From contig NC_080560.1 in NCBI RefSeq assembly GCF_030253575.1, positions 14,298,001 through 14,362,000 on the forward strand: DNA of 64,000 bases, given 5' to 3'. Source of the stretch: Rhododendron vialii. Its lineage: Eukaryota > Streptophyta > Magnoliopsida > Ericales > Ericaceae. The translations under genes and the position numbers were made by a program. The first letter of the stretch is position 1; each line of letters starts with the position of its first letter. The notes under the pieces are model-generated. The model was not told the origin of the DNA and ran no database searches. It saw only the letters and a program-made list of their open reading frames with translations. This document shows positions 33,913 to 45,285 of this stretch, piece after piece.

Positions 33913-36900
33913 TCACTCGGTGGGGATAGCATCGTCCCCTGGATTAAAGTGCGTGTTGGGATAACACACTATGGGATTTGCCACGCCCGACGAGAGCCCT
34001 GATCCTTCCGCCATGTCAAACTTGTCCCCGCCCTTGATCTTCCAATCAAAGCACTGGACCAACGTCGCGACTGTCAAATGGTTCACTGTGGACGCCAGCG
34101 ACGACCCGGGGCACCCTCTCCGTCCGCTCCCGAACGGTAGGTAATTGAACGTCCGGCCCTTGATGTCCACCTGATTCAAGTAATGCTTCTCCGTGCCGGA
34201 GCCGACGAAGAACCTCTCCGGCACAAACCTCGTCGGTTCTTCCCACGAGTTCGGGTCCCGCATGATCGCGTACACGTTGAATATGATCCTCGAATTCTCC
34301 GGTATATCGTAGCCGAGGATCTTGCAGTCTTCCCTCGCTTTTCGGAAGATCATCGGCGCTGGGGCGTGTAACCGGAGGCCTTCTTTGACAACGGCTTGCA
34401 AGTAAGGAAGGTTCGGTACGTCCGATTCCTCGACTAGCCTATCGGATCCGACGACGGTCCGAATCTCATCTCTGAGCTTCTTGTACACCTCTGGATGGTT
34501 GATGAGCTCGGCCAGTGTCCATTGCAAGGCCACACTCACTGTCTCTGTGCCCGCCATGAAGAGTTCCTGCACAATATTGTTGGACCAGAATTTATTAGCA
34601 ATTCAACAAGTAGACATATTGATTCTAAGTAGAGATAATTATAAAAATAAGCGATGTAATAATCATCACTAATCTATATATCTTTATTAGATGCATATTT
34701 CTACGCTGTCCCTGACATTTTAGGGTTCCGAGGCGAACTTTAACGTTGGAGCCTTACATACTATACGACCACACCAAGATCCCGTTCCACTAAATTTTTT
34801 TTGACTTTTTCGATTCGTCTTGTCAATGCGAATCAATAATTTAAAAGTTTGGCGCAAAATGAACAAACACGAACAAATTTAAATAAAGACAAAAAAATGC
34901 TAAAAAAAAAAGTGCTTAGCGGAATGGGGCCCAAATAAAGAGACGGGTGTTTCCAGTAGTGAAAAATTTGTAAATTTTTATTTATGGTTGAAAAATTGTT
35001 AGGTGCTTCCGATCGTGAATAAGTTGTTGAGAAATATCAAGTTATTTTCGATAGTGAATAAGTTTTTGATGAGTATGTGAGTGAAAAAGTTGTTTTAAAT
35101 TTTTTGTTAGTGGAAACCACATGGTAAAATGCATTAAGTTATTAGTATTTTTTGTTAGCAAAAACGAGATGGTAAAATGCATTAAATTTTTTTGTAATTT
35201 TTTGTTAGTGTAAACGGAAAATGAAAAATATTGGAGTGTATAATAAGGTAAGGTAAATTAATTACCAAAAGTAGCGATCAACATAAGCTATCACTTTAAT
35301 ATTACGCTTGTTGTGCTCTTAATGCTTGGAATTATTGTTGACCAATTATAACAACACATGGTAGTATTACGTTAAAAGGTGGCTATGGACCATGACCAAC
35401 AACAGGGCCAGATTATTCAAAGGGCCCACCCCCTTAGGCAGGCCTAGTTTGCAAAATAAGCTTCTGGCTTTTTTCGTTTTTTTTTTATCTAATTTTTTTT
35501 AAAGAAAAAATTTGTCAATTTTGTGTCAAAATTTTATGGATTGTATGTTCGTCTCAACAAGAGGAATCAAAGAAGTAAAAAATTATGACTTTTAACCAAA
35601 AAAAATTCAAAATATCCAGCTTTTAGCCAAAAAAAACTAAGCTAAAAATGCTAACACTTGGATATTTTCAAAAGAAATTCGATAAATATCATAATTTTTT
35701 ATTTTTTCGATTCCTCTCGTAAAGACAAATCAATAATTCAAAAAAATTGATGCAAAAAAATTTTGAATAAGGACAAAACGAAAAAAAAACCACTAGCTTA
35801 TTTTGGAAAACTAAGCCTAAAAGTCATATAATGCACCTGCACACATGCGTGAGTGGGAACGTTAGCTCGAACGTAAAATTAAGGGTATTTCAAAAACATC
35901 TCAAAACACAAGAGAGCGCAAACAAGATAATAATAATAATAATAATTATTATTATTATTATTATTATTATTATTTTACAAGAGAATTACGTGACTTAGCC
36001 CCACCCAACCCTGCGGTGTTGTCCATCAGCCAGCATGGCAAAGTTGGGTCTCTCCTTACGTAGTCCTTATCAATTATGTAGGCCCAACCTGGATGGGCGC
36101 AGAACTGTGAGCCTTTGGGTGGGTGGGTGAGTCGTTATCACAAACCAGACCAAATTACGACTTATATATATGTCTGCATCAACGAAATTGGTCCAACCGC
36201 CAAATTCCATTTGGAAAGGTCCTAGGAAACTCGGGGTGCTTAACCTGGTCTATTTTTGGTACCCCAAGATCTTTCTCTAAGATAAGAGGTCACAAGTCTT
36301 TTATTTAGTGTGGTGTGATGTGGGGAACAGCCAAACAGGTGGTGTTTACCCCAACATTGACAAGTGAATCTCTATAAGCCTATAAAAATACCCTACAGTT
36401 TTCGTGGCAAACCAATTGCACCGCTCACCAGCCAGAGGCCCAATTAAAATTGGAATAAAAAAATAACCTCGTATAAGTTGAGTCTGGAGGAGACTTTTCG
36501 ATTGGTGCGTTTGGTGGGTTTGCCTAGTTTTTTGGTGGCGAGGAGGTGGCCAGTGGCGACTGGTGTGCATTGAAAACTAGGATTTGGTTTTGTGCTTCTC
36601 AAACTGAGCTTTATTGTAAATCTTGACTTTTAGGCCATTTGATGGGTTTTATCTGGACTTTTAGACTTTGTGATTTTTATTTGGACGTTATTAGTATATT
36701 ATTTGAGCTTTTAGGTCATCGGGCTTGTATTTGGGCTTTTTGCCTCAAGTGTATTGTCCAACCTTAATTGGTTATTGTAACTTTTGACAAGATTCCCTAA
36801 TAATATTATTTTGCCGATCAAAAAATTTAAAAAAAATTCCGAACATGAAACCGCACGAAGAGTAAATATATAAGTTACGAAAAACTCCAAATATCCAAAA

Positions 36901-38292
36901 GGAAGGTGACAGAGAAGGAGAAACTAACCATCAAGAAAGACTTGATGTCTTTCCTAGTAATCTTCACTTCAGCACTCCCATCCCCGGAAATCTCCAACAA
37001 GATATCCATCATGTCCCTCCTCTCTCTCTCCTCCTTACTCTCTCTCCTCTCCTCGTGCTCCCTCATGATCCTCTCCGCCAGGTCGTCGAACTGGCTCATC
37101 AGCTCCTTCAGTTTCTTCCCGTACCCGAACAGGTCCAGCTTCCCCAGCGGCCCCAGCAGCTCCCCCAGGCTGAACTTGGGCGCCAGGTCCAGGATCCCCT
37201 TCACCAGCCTCCGGATCTCCTTGCTCTCGTCCGCGCTTGACGAGCACCGCGTGCTCATGGCCATCCGGCAGATGACGTTGTTGGTCATGACCATGAGCTC
37301 CTCGCCAAGGTCGACCGCCGCCCGTTTGGACGAGGAGTCGACGAGGACCCCGACGAGCCTCATCATCTCCTCCCGCCGGATGTCGACGAACTTGTTGATT
37401 TGCGGGGCCGAGAGGAGCTCCGTCATGCAGAGCTTCTTCATGAATCGCCAGTACGTTCCATACTCTGCATTGAGGACGAAGACATGGAATTTTTATTAGG
37501 CATGCAACCAATCTGAAGTGGAGTGTAAAAATCATTTTTTACGGCGATATCACTAGTTTAGTAGTATGTAAAAGCCCGAAAAGTTGACCCCTCTTTTTGG
37601 ATATTTTTCAAAGTACTTATGTAAAAATTAATTTTTTACTCTACACATTTCTCTTGTCGAGACAAACACACACAAAAAAAAAAACGACAAACTTAAAAAG
37701 TTGTGGTCCACAACTTGTTACTTAGTGAAAACGCTCTCTTAATACTGAAAAACAAAATTTAGATCATGCAATTCATGGTTAATTCACGAAGTCATATATT
37801 GATTGACGAAATGAACGGGTTATTATATATAATTCGCTATCTAGAAATAAAATAATGCTCATAAACGAAGGAATTATAGTATTATTTCAAAAAATTACCT
37901 GCATTGACGAACTCGGATCCTTCATAGATATTGAAATCGGAGGCTCCGAAGCTCGGCCGCGAAACGAAGCTCAGTTCATGGTTTTTCAACATTTCTCTAG
38001 CAAAGGTCTCGTTAGACACGACGATGGCCGACTGCGAAGCGAAGGCGAGCTTCATTATCCCGCCATACTCGGAGGCCAGGCTCTGGAGGGATTTGGGCAG
38101 CACGGCGCCTAGCAAGTGGATGTGGCCGATGATCGGGAGCCGGGGCGGGCTTGGAGGGTGGTTCAAGGCGGGTTTGGATTTCGAGCGGCGGTTCTTTAGG
38201 GAGCGGAGGAGGAGGGTGGAAATAAAGCAAACGGAGGCGGCCAAGGCGTAGAATTGGAAATCGTAGGTGCTGGTGGTGCCGGTGGAAGCCAT
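33913..38292 (-). CDS. Cytochrome P450, CYP93/CYP712/CYP705-type monooxygenase, three exons
   Basis: Haem-thiolate monooxygenase of the plant A-type class, ER-membrane bound; substrate cannot be read from sequence. Exons on minus: 38292-37899, 37464-36929 and 34566-33913 (394 + 536 + 654 nt = 527 codons plus stop), all GT-AG and in phase. Residues about 14-29 form the membrane anchor, followed by the proline hinge PPSPPRLPIIGH (46-57). Then come the I-helix AGTETV (315-320), where valine replaces the usual last Ser/Thr, ExxR (E372-R375), PERF (426-429) and the haem loop FGSGRRGCPG with Cys462. The length is normal and nothing is broken. The second intron (2362 bp) is full of fold-back repeats. 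Sequence style is closest to CYP712/CYP93 proteins, some of which act on flavonoids or triterpenoids; this is a family-level guess only. Confidence 0.93.
34946..35230 (+). repeat. Dispersed repeat, copy in the P450 intron
   Basis: GTGTTTCCAGTAGTGAAAAA and following words (AAATTTTTATTTATGGTTG, GTGAATAAGTTGTTGA, TTTTTTGTTAG) match, in reverse complement, the stretch 48246-48502. No coding potential. Confidence 0.65.
35434..35821. mobile_element. Fold-back element family F4, copy 2 (P450 intron 2)
   Basis: Outer arms: TTAGGCAGGCCTAGTTTGCA then AAATAAGCT on the left, and AGCTTATTTTGGAAAACTAA then GCCTAA on the right. Inner arms share GAGGAATCAAAGAAGTAAAA and TTTTTTCGATTCCTCT. About 388 bp, in the large second P450 intron. 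Confidence 0.7.
35928..35974. repeat. Inverted trinucleotide microsatellite (AAT)n(ATT)n
   Basis: An AAT run passes directly into an ATT run with no spacer, so the two halves form a short self-pairing hairpin. It lies in P450 intron 2. Confidence 0.85.
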
Positions 38293-38332
38293 GGCTTTTT
38301 GGTTTATGGAAAATAGAACTCGAATTGGAGTT

Positions 38333-38342
38333 GTATTTATAG
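38333..38342 (-). promoter_or_regulatory. TATA box of the P450 gene
   Basis: CTATAAATAC on the minus strand, about 41 bp before the ATG. This spacing implies a very short 5' UTR, or that the true TATA function lies here with transcription starting only about 10-15 nt before the ATG. Confidence 0.6.
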
Positions 38343-38375
38343 GGTAAAAGGGGCAGCCAGGATGTTACCGGGGGT

Positions 38376-38381
38376 CACGTG
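38376..38381. promoter_or_regulatory. G-box core CACGTG upstream of the P450 gene
   Basis: CACGTG lies about 34 bp upstream of the TATA box. In plants this core binds bHLH and bZIP factors and often gives light, hormone or stress response. Function here is inferred. Confidence 0.4.
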
Positions 38382-38650
38382 CCCTTGGAATTTTATTCCT
38401 TCCAACTTTTTTATTTTTTTGTACACCTACCTAAAAAAAAGTTAGAGAAATTAGAAATTTTGGTATAACCAAATTAATGAACCACTTAAAGAATTAAATC
38501 CTTATTTTAGGAGGGCAAATAGCAAATTGCTTGTATTTTTTTTATCTTTTGTGTTTATGTTTTGAATCTTTTAAATACATTAGGCTAAGAGCTATTTTGC
38601 CTATTAAAGATTACTTAAATTTTTGTGCTCGATCAGTATTTCTTCATTAC

Positions 38651-39012
38651 CTGTTCGGACAAATAAGCCACAGTGGCTTATTTTTGTCTTTATTCAAATT
38701 TTTTTCGTATCACTTGGCTTATCATCAATTTTTTGGGAATTATTACATCCTCGTGACAAGAAGAATCTAAAAAGTAAAAAAATTTGATCGCAATCCAATT
38801 TTTTTTTATTAAAGATGAAAAAATTAGCTTATTAGGTTATTTTTTGTCTTTATTCAAAAAAATTAGATTTTGATCGAATTTTTTTACTTTTTAGATTCCT
38901 CTCGTTATGACGAAGCAATGATCTCCAAAGAAATTGATGATAAACCAAGTGATACGAAAAAAAATTGAATAAGGACAAAAAATAAGCGACTGTGGCTTAT
39001 TTATCCAAACAG
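38651..39012. mobile_element. Fold-back element family F4, copy 3
   Basis: Left arm CTGTTCGGACAAATAAGCCA and right arm TGGCTTATTTATCCAAACAG pair. Inner arms carry CTTGGCTTATCATCAATTTT and AAATTGATGATAAACCAAG, and ATCCTCGTGACAAGAAGAAT with GATTCCTCTCGTTATGACGA. About 362 bp, upstream of the P450 gene. Confidence 0.75.
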
Positions 39013-39814
39013 ATTTTACAACAACTGTGAACTTTTTTAGTTTGTTGTGAAATGGTGCCTCCCTGAATAGGATTCCTAGCTCCACCAGGCAAATATTTTC
39101 ATTATTTTTTAAGCACATTTTCAATGCTTACTTGGGTCGTTTTTTAGCTGTGGGACCCACAGTGACAAGATCACGGTTGATTTTTCCTATAGCTGTTCTA
39201 GAACAACAATAATACTCCACTAATAAACGAACAGAAGGAACGGGAAAGTTGAGTCGGTAGATCAATAAAAAATAATAGTTGCTGATTTCTCTCTCTGTTT
39301 GATCTTCTCAAAGCAGAGCAACAGAGATGGGTTTTCGGTTTTTAAAGTTCCGTCTAATTTTTGTGAATTATTGATTAGTCCTATTAAAACGAATCGAAAA
39401 AGTAAAAAATTATGACTTTTATCCAAATGTGTTTTGAAATATCCAAGATAAAACTCATCAAGCACATAATACTAAGGCCCCGTTCAATACATATCCGGGC
39501 TTTCGTTTCTTAAGATTAATATTATATGGAATATATTCAAGTGAATATTGAATACATTCACTTGCTGGAATTCAGTAAGCAGAAAAATATTGAATATATT
39601 CTTATCGTAACTTTCTCATTGCAACTATTTTTATTTTTTTCTCAAAACTCTTCTCCGTAAAATACAAAATTTTGAGGAATCTTCTTGTTTTTTAACCTGT
39701 GTTCTATAGATACTGAGTTCTTGATTTTCTTACAACGGCTTTTTATCCAATAAACTCATACGAACAAATATTTTTTTTCCCTTTACACCACTCCGCTAAG
39801 ACTTTTTTTTTCGA

Positions 39815-39975
39815 GAACAAGTATAGGGTTGCTCCCATTTGAAGGTGTGAGTTCGAATCTCCGAATAGGCCGACCAGTTGGAGAACTGCTTTCCGTGAGT
39901 GTTGGAGAGAGAGAGAGAGCGCGAGCCTGTCACGGCATTACTGCCGCCGTTGTAAACACTTGACTAGAAAAGTTC
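39815..39975 (+). repeat. Possible tRNA-derived SINE fragment
   Basis: GAGTTCGAATCTCCGAATAGG-like sequence near 39849 contains a good RNA polymerase III box B (GTTCGAATCTC), with AGGGTTGCTCCCATTTGAAG before it as a possible box A. No poly-A tail or target duplication can be fixed, so this is tentative. Confidence 0.35.
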
Positions 39976-40656
39976 TGATTTTGTTGCAAAGAGGGCATTA
40001 CGACATTGGTTATTTGGTTACATAGGCAAAAGAAAAAAGGGTAATTAAATTTCACTGACCCTACCTGAGGTTTCTGATAAATGTAGGAACCTCCCCTAAG
40101 GTTATGATAATTATATTGACGTCCCTTACTTTATAAATTGTTTTCAAGATTCCCCCAATTAATCCCTTAAGTTGACACTACCACCGTTAGTTTTTTCTAT
40201 TAAATGAGTGAAATGGCGCCCTTGAATATTAGGCGAATTGAACCAAGTCATTTTCTTCTTTTCTGTATTTTAATTGGATCGGGTTTGAAATGTTGAAATA
40301 AATTAGATTGATTATATATTCAAATTAAAGGTATAAGTACTAGCACATTCTATGTTTTCAAAATAATTTGTATGGAGCTTTCTTTTATAGCTGAATCCAT
40401 CTATTTTTTTGGTCTCTTGCATCAGTGCATGTATCTTTTTAAAGAAAATATGACCATTCATATTCCTAATACATTATTCAAAAAAAGTTCTTATTTTTTT
40501 TAATGGCTTATTTCTTCATAAAAGCAGTCAATGTAATTAATCACTTATATATTTTTGTAATAGTCTTATTTTTTCCATTAGAGCTTTAACGTTTACATCA
40601 AATTAGATTCATACAAACGTTTCATCGAACTTGAACAATTTCTTAAGATTTTATAT

Positions 40657-40966
40657 TAGGGAATGACTTCGGTGTCTCCGGTCATTTTGGGGACACCGTA
40701 ACTTTTGGCATAACAAAACTATTATGAGTATAACCAAAACCTATTATGAGCATAACCAAAACTATTATGAGGATAACAGAACCATAGCAAAGCATAACTT
40801 ATTTGTTATGCCTTGGTTGGGTTTGGTTATGCTTTGGTTGGATTTTTGGATATTCCTTGGTTATACCTTGTTTGGGTTCGGTTATGCTTGTAATGGGTTT
40901 TAGTTATGCTCATAATAGTGAAGTTATGCCAAAAATTACGGTGTCCCCAAAATGACCGGGGACACC
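40657..40966. mobile_element. Fold-back element family F3, copy 2
   Basis: TAGGGAATGACTTCGGTGTC at the left and AAATGACCGGGGACACC at the right; the inner words (GGCATAACAAAACTATTATG, ACTTATTTGTTATGCC) align with the copy at 28728-29053. The two copies also share the AGGGAATGACTTC lead, which is missing at the right ends. Confidence 0.8.
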
Positions 40967-41339
40967 ATAGCATCATATATTTTGTCTCTGCAACTTACAT
41001 TTTGCCATATGGAAAACACGTGTAGATACCTAATCGATCAATTGTATTTAAAATTTTTTTTTGATTTGTTTCCTAATATTTCTTCTCCAAAATGAAGTGA
41101 CAGCTGTTTACCCTTTAATTCTGCCTTAAATTTTTTCTTCTTCTTTATAATCAACCTATTTCCTAGTTCGTAATGAAACAGAAGTGGAATCAGAAAAAAG
41201 AGTACTTTCTCATTTTATTTCATCACTAATGCACTAACATGAAAGATATAAGAAGAAAAAACTAAAGAAAGATTGAAAGATCTTTGATACTGACTTAATT
41301 TTATAAGAAAATAAAAAACTCATGATAAGTAAAAGGGAT

Positions 41340-42065
41340 AGAGTCAAAGGGTTTTCGTATAAGTAGGAGTAAAATAGAGTATATGGTGTGCAAGTTTAGT
41401 GGTACCAGTAGTGCGCATGAAGAAAGAGTGATGATCCAAGATCAGGAGATACCCAAGAGTTATCATTTTAGGTATTTGGGCTCAATTATTAGTAGAGATA
41501 GAGAGATTGCCAATGATGTGACCCATAAGATCCAAGTGAGGTGGTTCAAGTGGAGGAGCGCTACTGGTGTACTATGTGACAAGAGGGTACCCACAAAATT
41601 GAAAGAAAAATTCTATGGAACTGTCATAAGATCAGCGATGCTTTACGGGGCAAAATGTTGGCTTATTAAGAAACAACAGGTAAACAAGATGAGTGTAGCA
41701 TAAATGAGAATATTAAGGTGAATGAGTGGTAAGACTAGACGAGACATGATTAGAAATGAAATGGTTCATGAGATGGTAGGTGTAGCACCTATAAAGGAGA
41801 AGTTGAGAAAAAATAGGCTAAGGTGGTTTGGACACGTCTATTGTAGACCAGGAGATGCAATAGTAAAAAGAACGGATACGATAGCTTTGGATTGTAATGT
41901 TACGGGAAGGGGTAGACCTAAATTGATATTAGATGTTGTTGTGCGCAAAGATACGAGTATAATGGGTTTGTGTGAACAATTGGCCCTTGACACAATGGAG
42001 GAAAATGATTCATGTAGCCGACCCCAAGTAATTGAGACATAAGACTTGGTTTGGTTTGGTTTCGA
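41340..42065 (+). pseudogene. LINE reverse-transcriptase C-terminal relic
   Basis: A continuous frame (41383-42042) with stops at 41701 (TAA) and 41719 (TGA) reads YLGSIISRD, ATGVLCDKRVPTKLKEKFYG, MLYGAKCW, GKTRRDMIRNE and LRWFGHVYCRP. These are the C-terminal part of plant L1-like LINE polyproteins. It ends with a GTTTGGTTTGGTTTC tail. It is truncated at the 5' side and dead. Confidence 0.85.
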
Positions 42066-42576
42066 TTTAAGTAAAAAATCAAGACATTTAAAATTTTGAA
42101 TGATAAGTTACATTCATATCTTTCATAAAAATAAGTAAAAACAAAGATAATATTTTCATCTCCGGGATATGATGAATTAGGAACATAGAAATGCGTTGAG
42201 ATTGAAAAAATGCTTACAAAAAAAAAGAGAGAACAAGATACATGCAGCATAATATATCAACTTCGTAGAAATAATCATTATTACAATAGTAATCCGTACT
42301 AGTAATTAATCAAATATAATTAGTTAACTATATTTAAAATTAAAAATTCAATTTAAAAAAAAGATCTAACAAAAATACTTAATTGCTTAGTTCACCTAGT
42401 ATCAAGGGTATATCAGTCATTTTATAGTAAAAACTAACGGTGTTAGTGCCAACTTAACGGATTAGAGAAATCTAGGAAATAGTTCGTAAAGTAAAAGAGA
42501 TTAGTGTAGTTATCAGAACCTCGGGAGCGGTTCCTACATTTGTAAGAAACCTCAGGGGAGGTTAGTGAAATTTACC

Positions 42577-42994
42577 TGCATAATTTGCAGGTAGTATTGA
42601 AGCTACCTGTGACTTGTCTATAGAATTGTGTTTTGGCAGCTTGACAGAATGGACCCTTAATCTGGAAGTCAGCAACAAACCTAGCATGGGTTCATTCCTA
42701 GTCAATGTACTGGATTAATTAACTTTTTCTAGTCCAAACATAAAATACTTTTGTTCATAGTTTTCTAAACCTTTTCACACACAATTTAAAAAGCTAATTA
42801 AGATCTTTAAAAAACTTCTTCTCATATTTTTCCAATTTTTCTCATCTAGATGGTGATCGATGTGATGTAAAAATATCCAAATCTAATTAAAAAAAATTAA
42901 GAGAATAATTATAAAGATGGTAAAAATAATACCAACTTTTTTTCCCCAAAGAGAGCACCATGTTCGTTTTGGGACTTGAGGAAGTTTTTTTGGA

Positions 42995-43025
<31 letters not shown>

Positions 43026-43588
43026 TATCAATAATTACGAGAAAAAATTAAATAAAAAGTTACAAACAAAAAAAAGTACTTGACAAAAAAAGGTTGGAGA
43101 GAGTATCAATAAAATTGAGGTTACTACACTTGTGTGGTGAGTTGGGTCACCATAGGCCCCCTGCAGCCCTGCTACTCATCCAACAAGCCGTTTCGCTAGC
43201 CCCTCCGACAAAAAAAGTCAGAGAGTTTCAATTTTAACCTTGTTGTTTAGCGCTTATCTCCCTTCCTGTAAGGGCGGAGCCCAAATTTCACCCTAGAAGT
43301 GGCGGATACACAAAAAATCATTTTTTTAGTACCTAGCTTAATAGCTTAATTAGTGTACATTTGGTATTGATGGGTTATTATAATTTATTGTTTGTGTTTT
43401 GAAAAATCTAGCTACACGTCGTGTCAAGTTACATGTACAAAAGTCGTCGGTGACATAAATAAATACTACGTTGTAGCATATGTAAGAAGTTGTTTATTTA
43501 AGATGTATTAAGTGGTGACCGCCGTCACTTATCTCCAAAATCCATCCTTGTTTTTTACACGTATGACACATAAGCTCATGTAGTACAG
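42577..43588. other. Intergenic, no gene seen
   Basis: AT-rich with a GA microsatellite at about 43000-43024. No frame of interest on either strand. Confidence 0.7.
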
Positions 43589-44054
43589 TGTAGAAACTTT
43601 ATATCCATCTCAAAGCCAATTGGCAATGAGTGGAGAGATCCCAAATGTTATTAAGTGATCACCCATTCCACTCCCAAGCAATGTGCGATTCTATTTCCTT
43701 AACATCCCCCCTCACGTGCAGCCGCATTTGAGGTCTGTCACGTGTGGCCACTTTTGGGTCCTATCATCGTGCAGCCTTTTTGCTGGTCTGTCATCGTGGG
43801 GTGTGGATTGTTAATTTTTAAAATGTGGGGTGAAACGGGCCCTGCTCTGATACCATGTAGAAATTTTATATCCATCTCAAAACTAATTGGCAAAAAACCA
43901 ATTGGCAATGAGTGGAGAGGTCCCAGATGTTATTAAGTGATCACCCATTCCACTCCCAAGCAATGTGGGATTCAATTCCTTAACATCCCCCCTCACGTGC
44001 AGCCGCGTTTGAGGTCTGTCACGTGTGGCCACTTTTGGGTCCTATCATCGTGCA
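43589..44054 (-). mobile_element. TRIM (terminal-repeat retrotransposon in miniature), minus orientation
   Basis: Two direct repeats, 43589-43773 and 43856-44054 (about 185-199 bp), begin TGTAGAAA on plus and end CATCGTGCA. Read on the minus strand, the right-hand copy ends ...TTTCTACA and is followed at once by TGGTATCAGAGC (43855-43844), the initiator-methionine tRNA primer-binding site. The internal part is only about 80 bp and codes for nothing. A purine-rich AGCAAAAAGGC precedes the other LTR on minus. LTR ends may extend about 10 bp further, since GCCTTTT(T/C)GC follows both. Confidence 0.8.
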
Positions 44055-44083
44055 GCCTTTTCGCAAAAAAAAAAAAATAAGCT

Positions 44084-44202
44084 CAATCCGATACCTACAA
44101 GTGCTCAATCCAACCATATAACTTTTCATTATCCAGAAATAAATGAAAAGTTAGATGGCTGGATGAAGCACCTATAGGTATTGGATTGAGCTTATTTTTT
44201 AC
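44084..44202. repeat. Short fold-back repeat
   Basis: ATAAGCTCAATCCGATACCT on the left pairs with AGGTATTGGATTGAGCTTAT on the right; CTTTTCATTA pairs with AATGAAAAG in the middle. About 119 bp, directly after the TRIM. Confidence 0.65.
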
Positions 44203-45285
44203 AGGAACCCTTGAAAAAATGTTTTACATTTAATGAACGGCTCAGATGATTTGTGTGGAATCCGTGGTAGGTCCCACAACAAAATCTGTGCACAATCTGT
44301 ACACAGATCTGCTATGTGTGTAGCAGGACTCTTGCCGCAATTATTGTCTCTTTTTTTTTTTCAATTTAGTAATCTTAATTTATACCGCAATTATTTTCTC
44401 TCTCTCTCTCTCTCTCTCTCTCTTCATTCAGTAATCTAAATTACTCCTAGAGACTTGGGGAGGAGAGTGGGCTTACGAAGATCGAACTATGTCCAAATGT
44501 ACGAGAGTATGTAAGGTAGGCCATCTGCACTCTATTCTACTTGCGCAATTATTGTCTAAATGAAGTTACTCTACACGCACTCTACTCTACCCTACTTGCA
44601 CTCTACTCTACTTGCGCAATTATTGTCCAAGTGATGCGTGTAAGTTTAAAAGTTTCATGCGGATCTTGTAGACTCCATGTGCATCGAACTATGATTGTAG
44701 TATTACTCTTTTATCTTGATAGGATCGACTTAGCTTCTTATCTAATGGGTTTGGAGATTAATCATCGTCACCAATTGAGCATTCTAACTAGATTGTCTAG
44801 TTGTCCTGAGAGAAAATTACCTCTAAGAATAAAAAATAAAAAAAAGTGTTGTTAATTTCCATTAAGGATGAACTCGATTTTTATTTGCTTCTAATGATGA
44901 TTACATTATGAAGATTATCCTTTTATCCTTTAATAAATACAATTTCATACTTTATAATTTTTTCCTATTATATGGTAGGGTACCCTAGGGTTTATGCACT
45001 TTCATATCAGTTTAGAGTACATTTTCCTATTATAAGTTTTTAGTGGTTTAGGCATTTTTTATAGGGTTTAGGATTTTAGGCTTTTTCATAGGTTACCCTA
45101 AGGTTTAGGCACTTTCATAGGGTTTAGGGTTTTCGGCACTTTCATAAAGTATTCTAATGTTTAGGTTTAGACACGTTTTAGTAGTTTAGATATTTTTATA
45201 AGGGCAATTTTGAAAAAATATTTCAGAAATACGTAACGGTGCATTTTCAATTTTTTTTTCTGAACCTACACGTAAAAATCCCTTG
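44203..45285. other. Intergenic, simple repeats only
   Basis: Contains a CT microsatellite at about 44398-44421, a local CTCTACTCTAC repeat near 44570-44620, and GTTTAGG-type repeats at 44990-45190 (AGGGTTTAGG, TTAGGCACTTTCATA). The last resemble degenerate telomere-like TTTAGGG words but are not in exact tandem. No gene. Confidence 0.55.

Larger units (their letters stand above)
40040..42576. mobile_element. 2.5 kb TIR element with nested insertions
   Basis: About 150 bp at the left (GGTAATTAAATTTCACTGAC ... AGTTGACACTACCACCGTTA) is repeated inverted at the right (TAACGGTGTTAGTGCCAACT ... TTAGTGAAATTTACC). Shared words include CCTGAGGTTTCT and ATGTAGGAACC. The type GGTAAATTTCACTAACCTCC is known from non-autonomous plant MULE-like MITEs. 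Inside are F3 copy 2 (40657-40966) and a LINE remnant (41340-42065). No target duplication was found. Confidence 0.65.

Noticed and set aside
37035..37535. 166-aa minus frame and 197-aa plus frame over the P450 second exon
   Set aside because: They are other-frame readings of a G+C-rich P450 exon whose true frame is clear from conserved motifs.
39849..39862. tRNA gene at the GTTCGAATC box
   Set aside because: No cloverleaf can be formed around it; a SINE fragment is the better explanation.
44990..45190. Telomere-like TTTAGGG words
   Set aside because: The copies are irregular and separated (AGGGTTTAGG, TTAGGCACTTT) and not in exact heptamer tandem, so an interstitial telomere is not supported.
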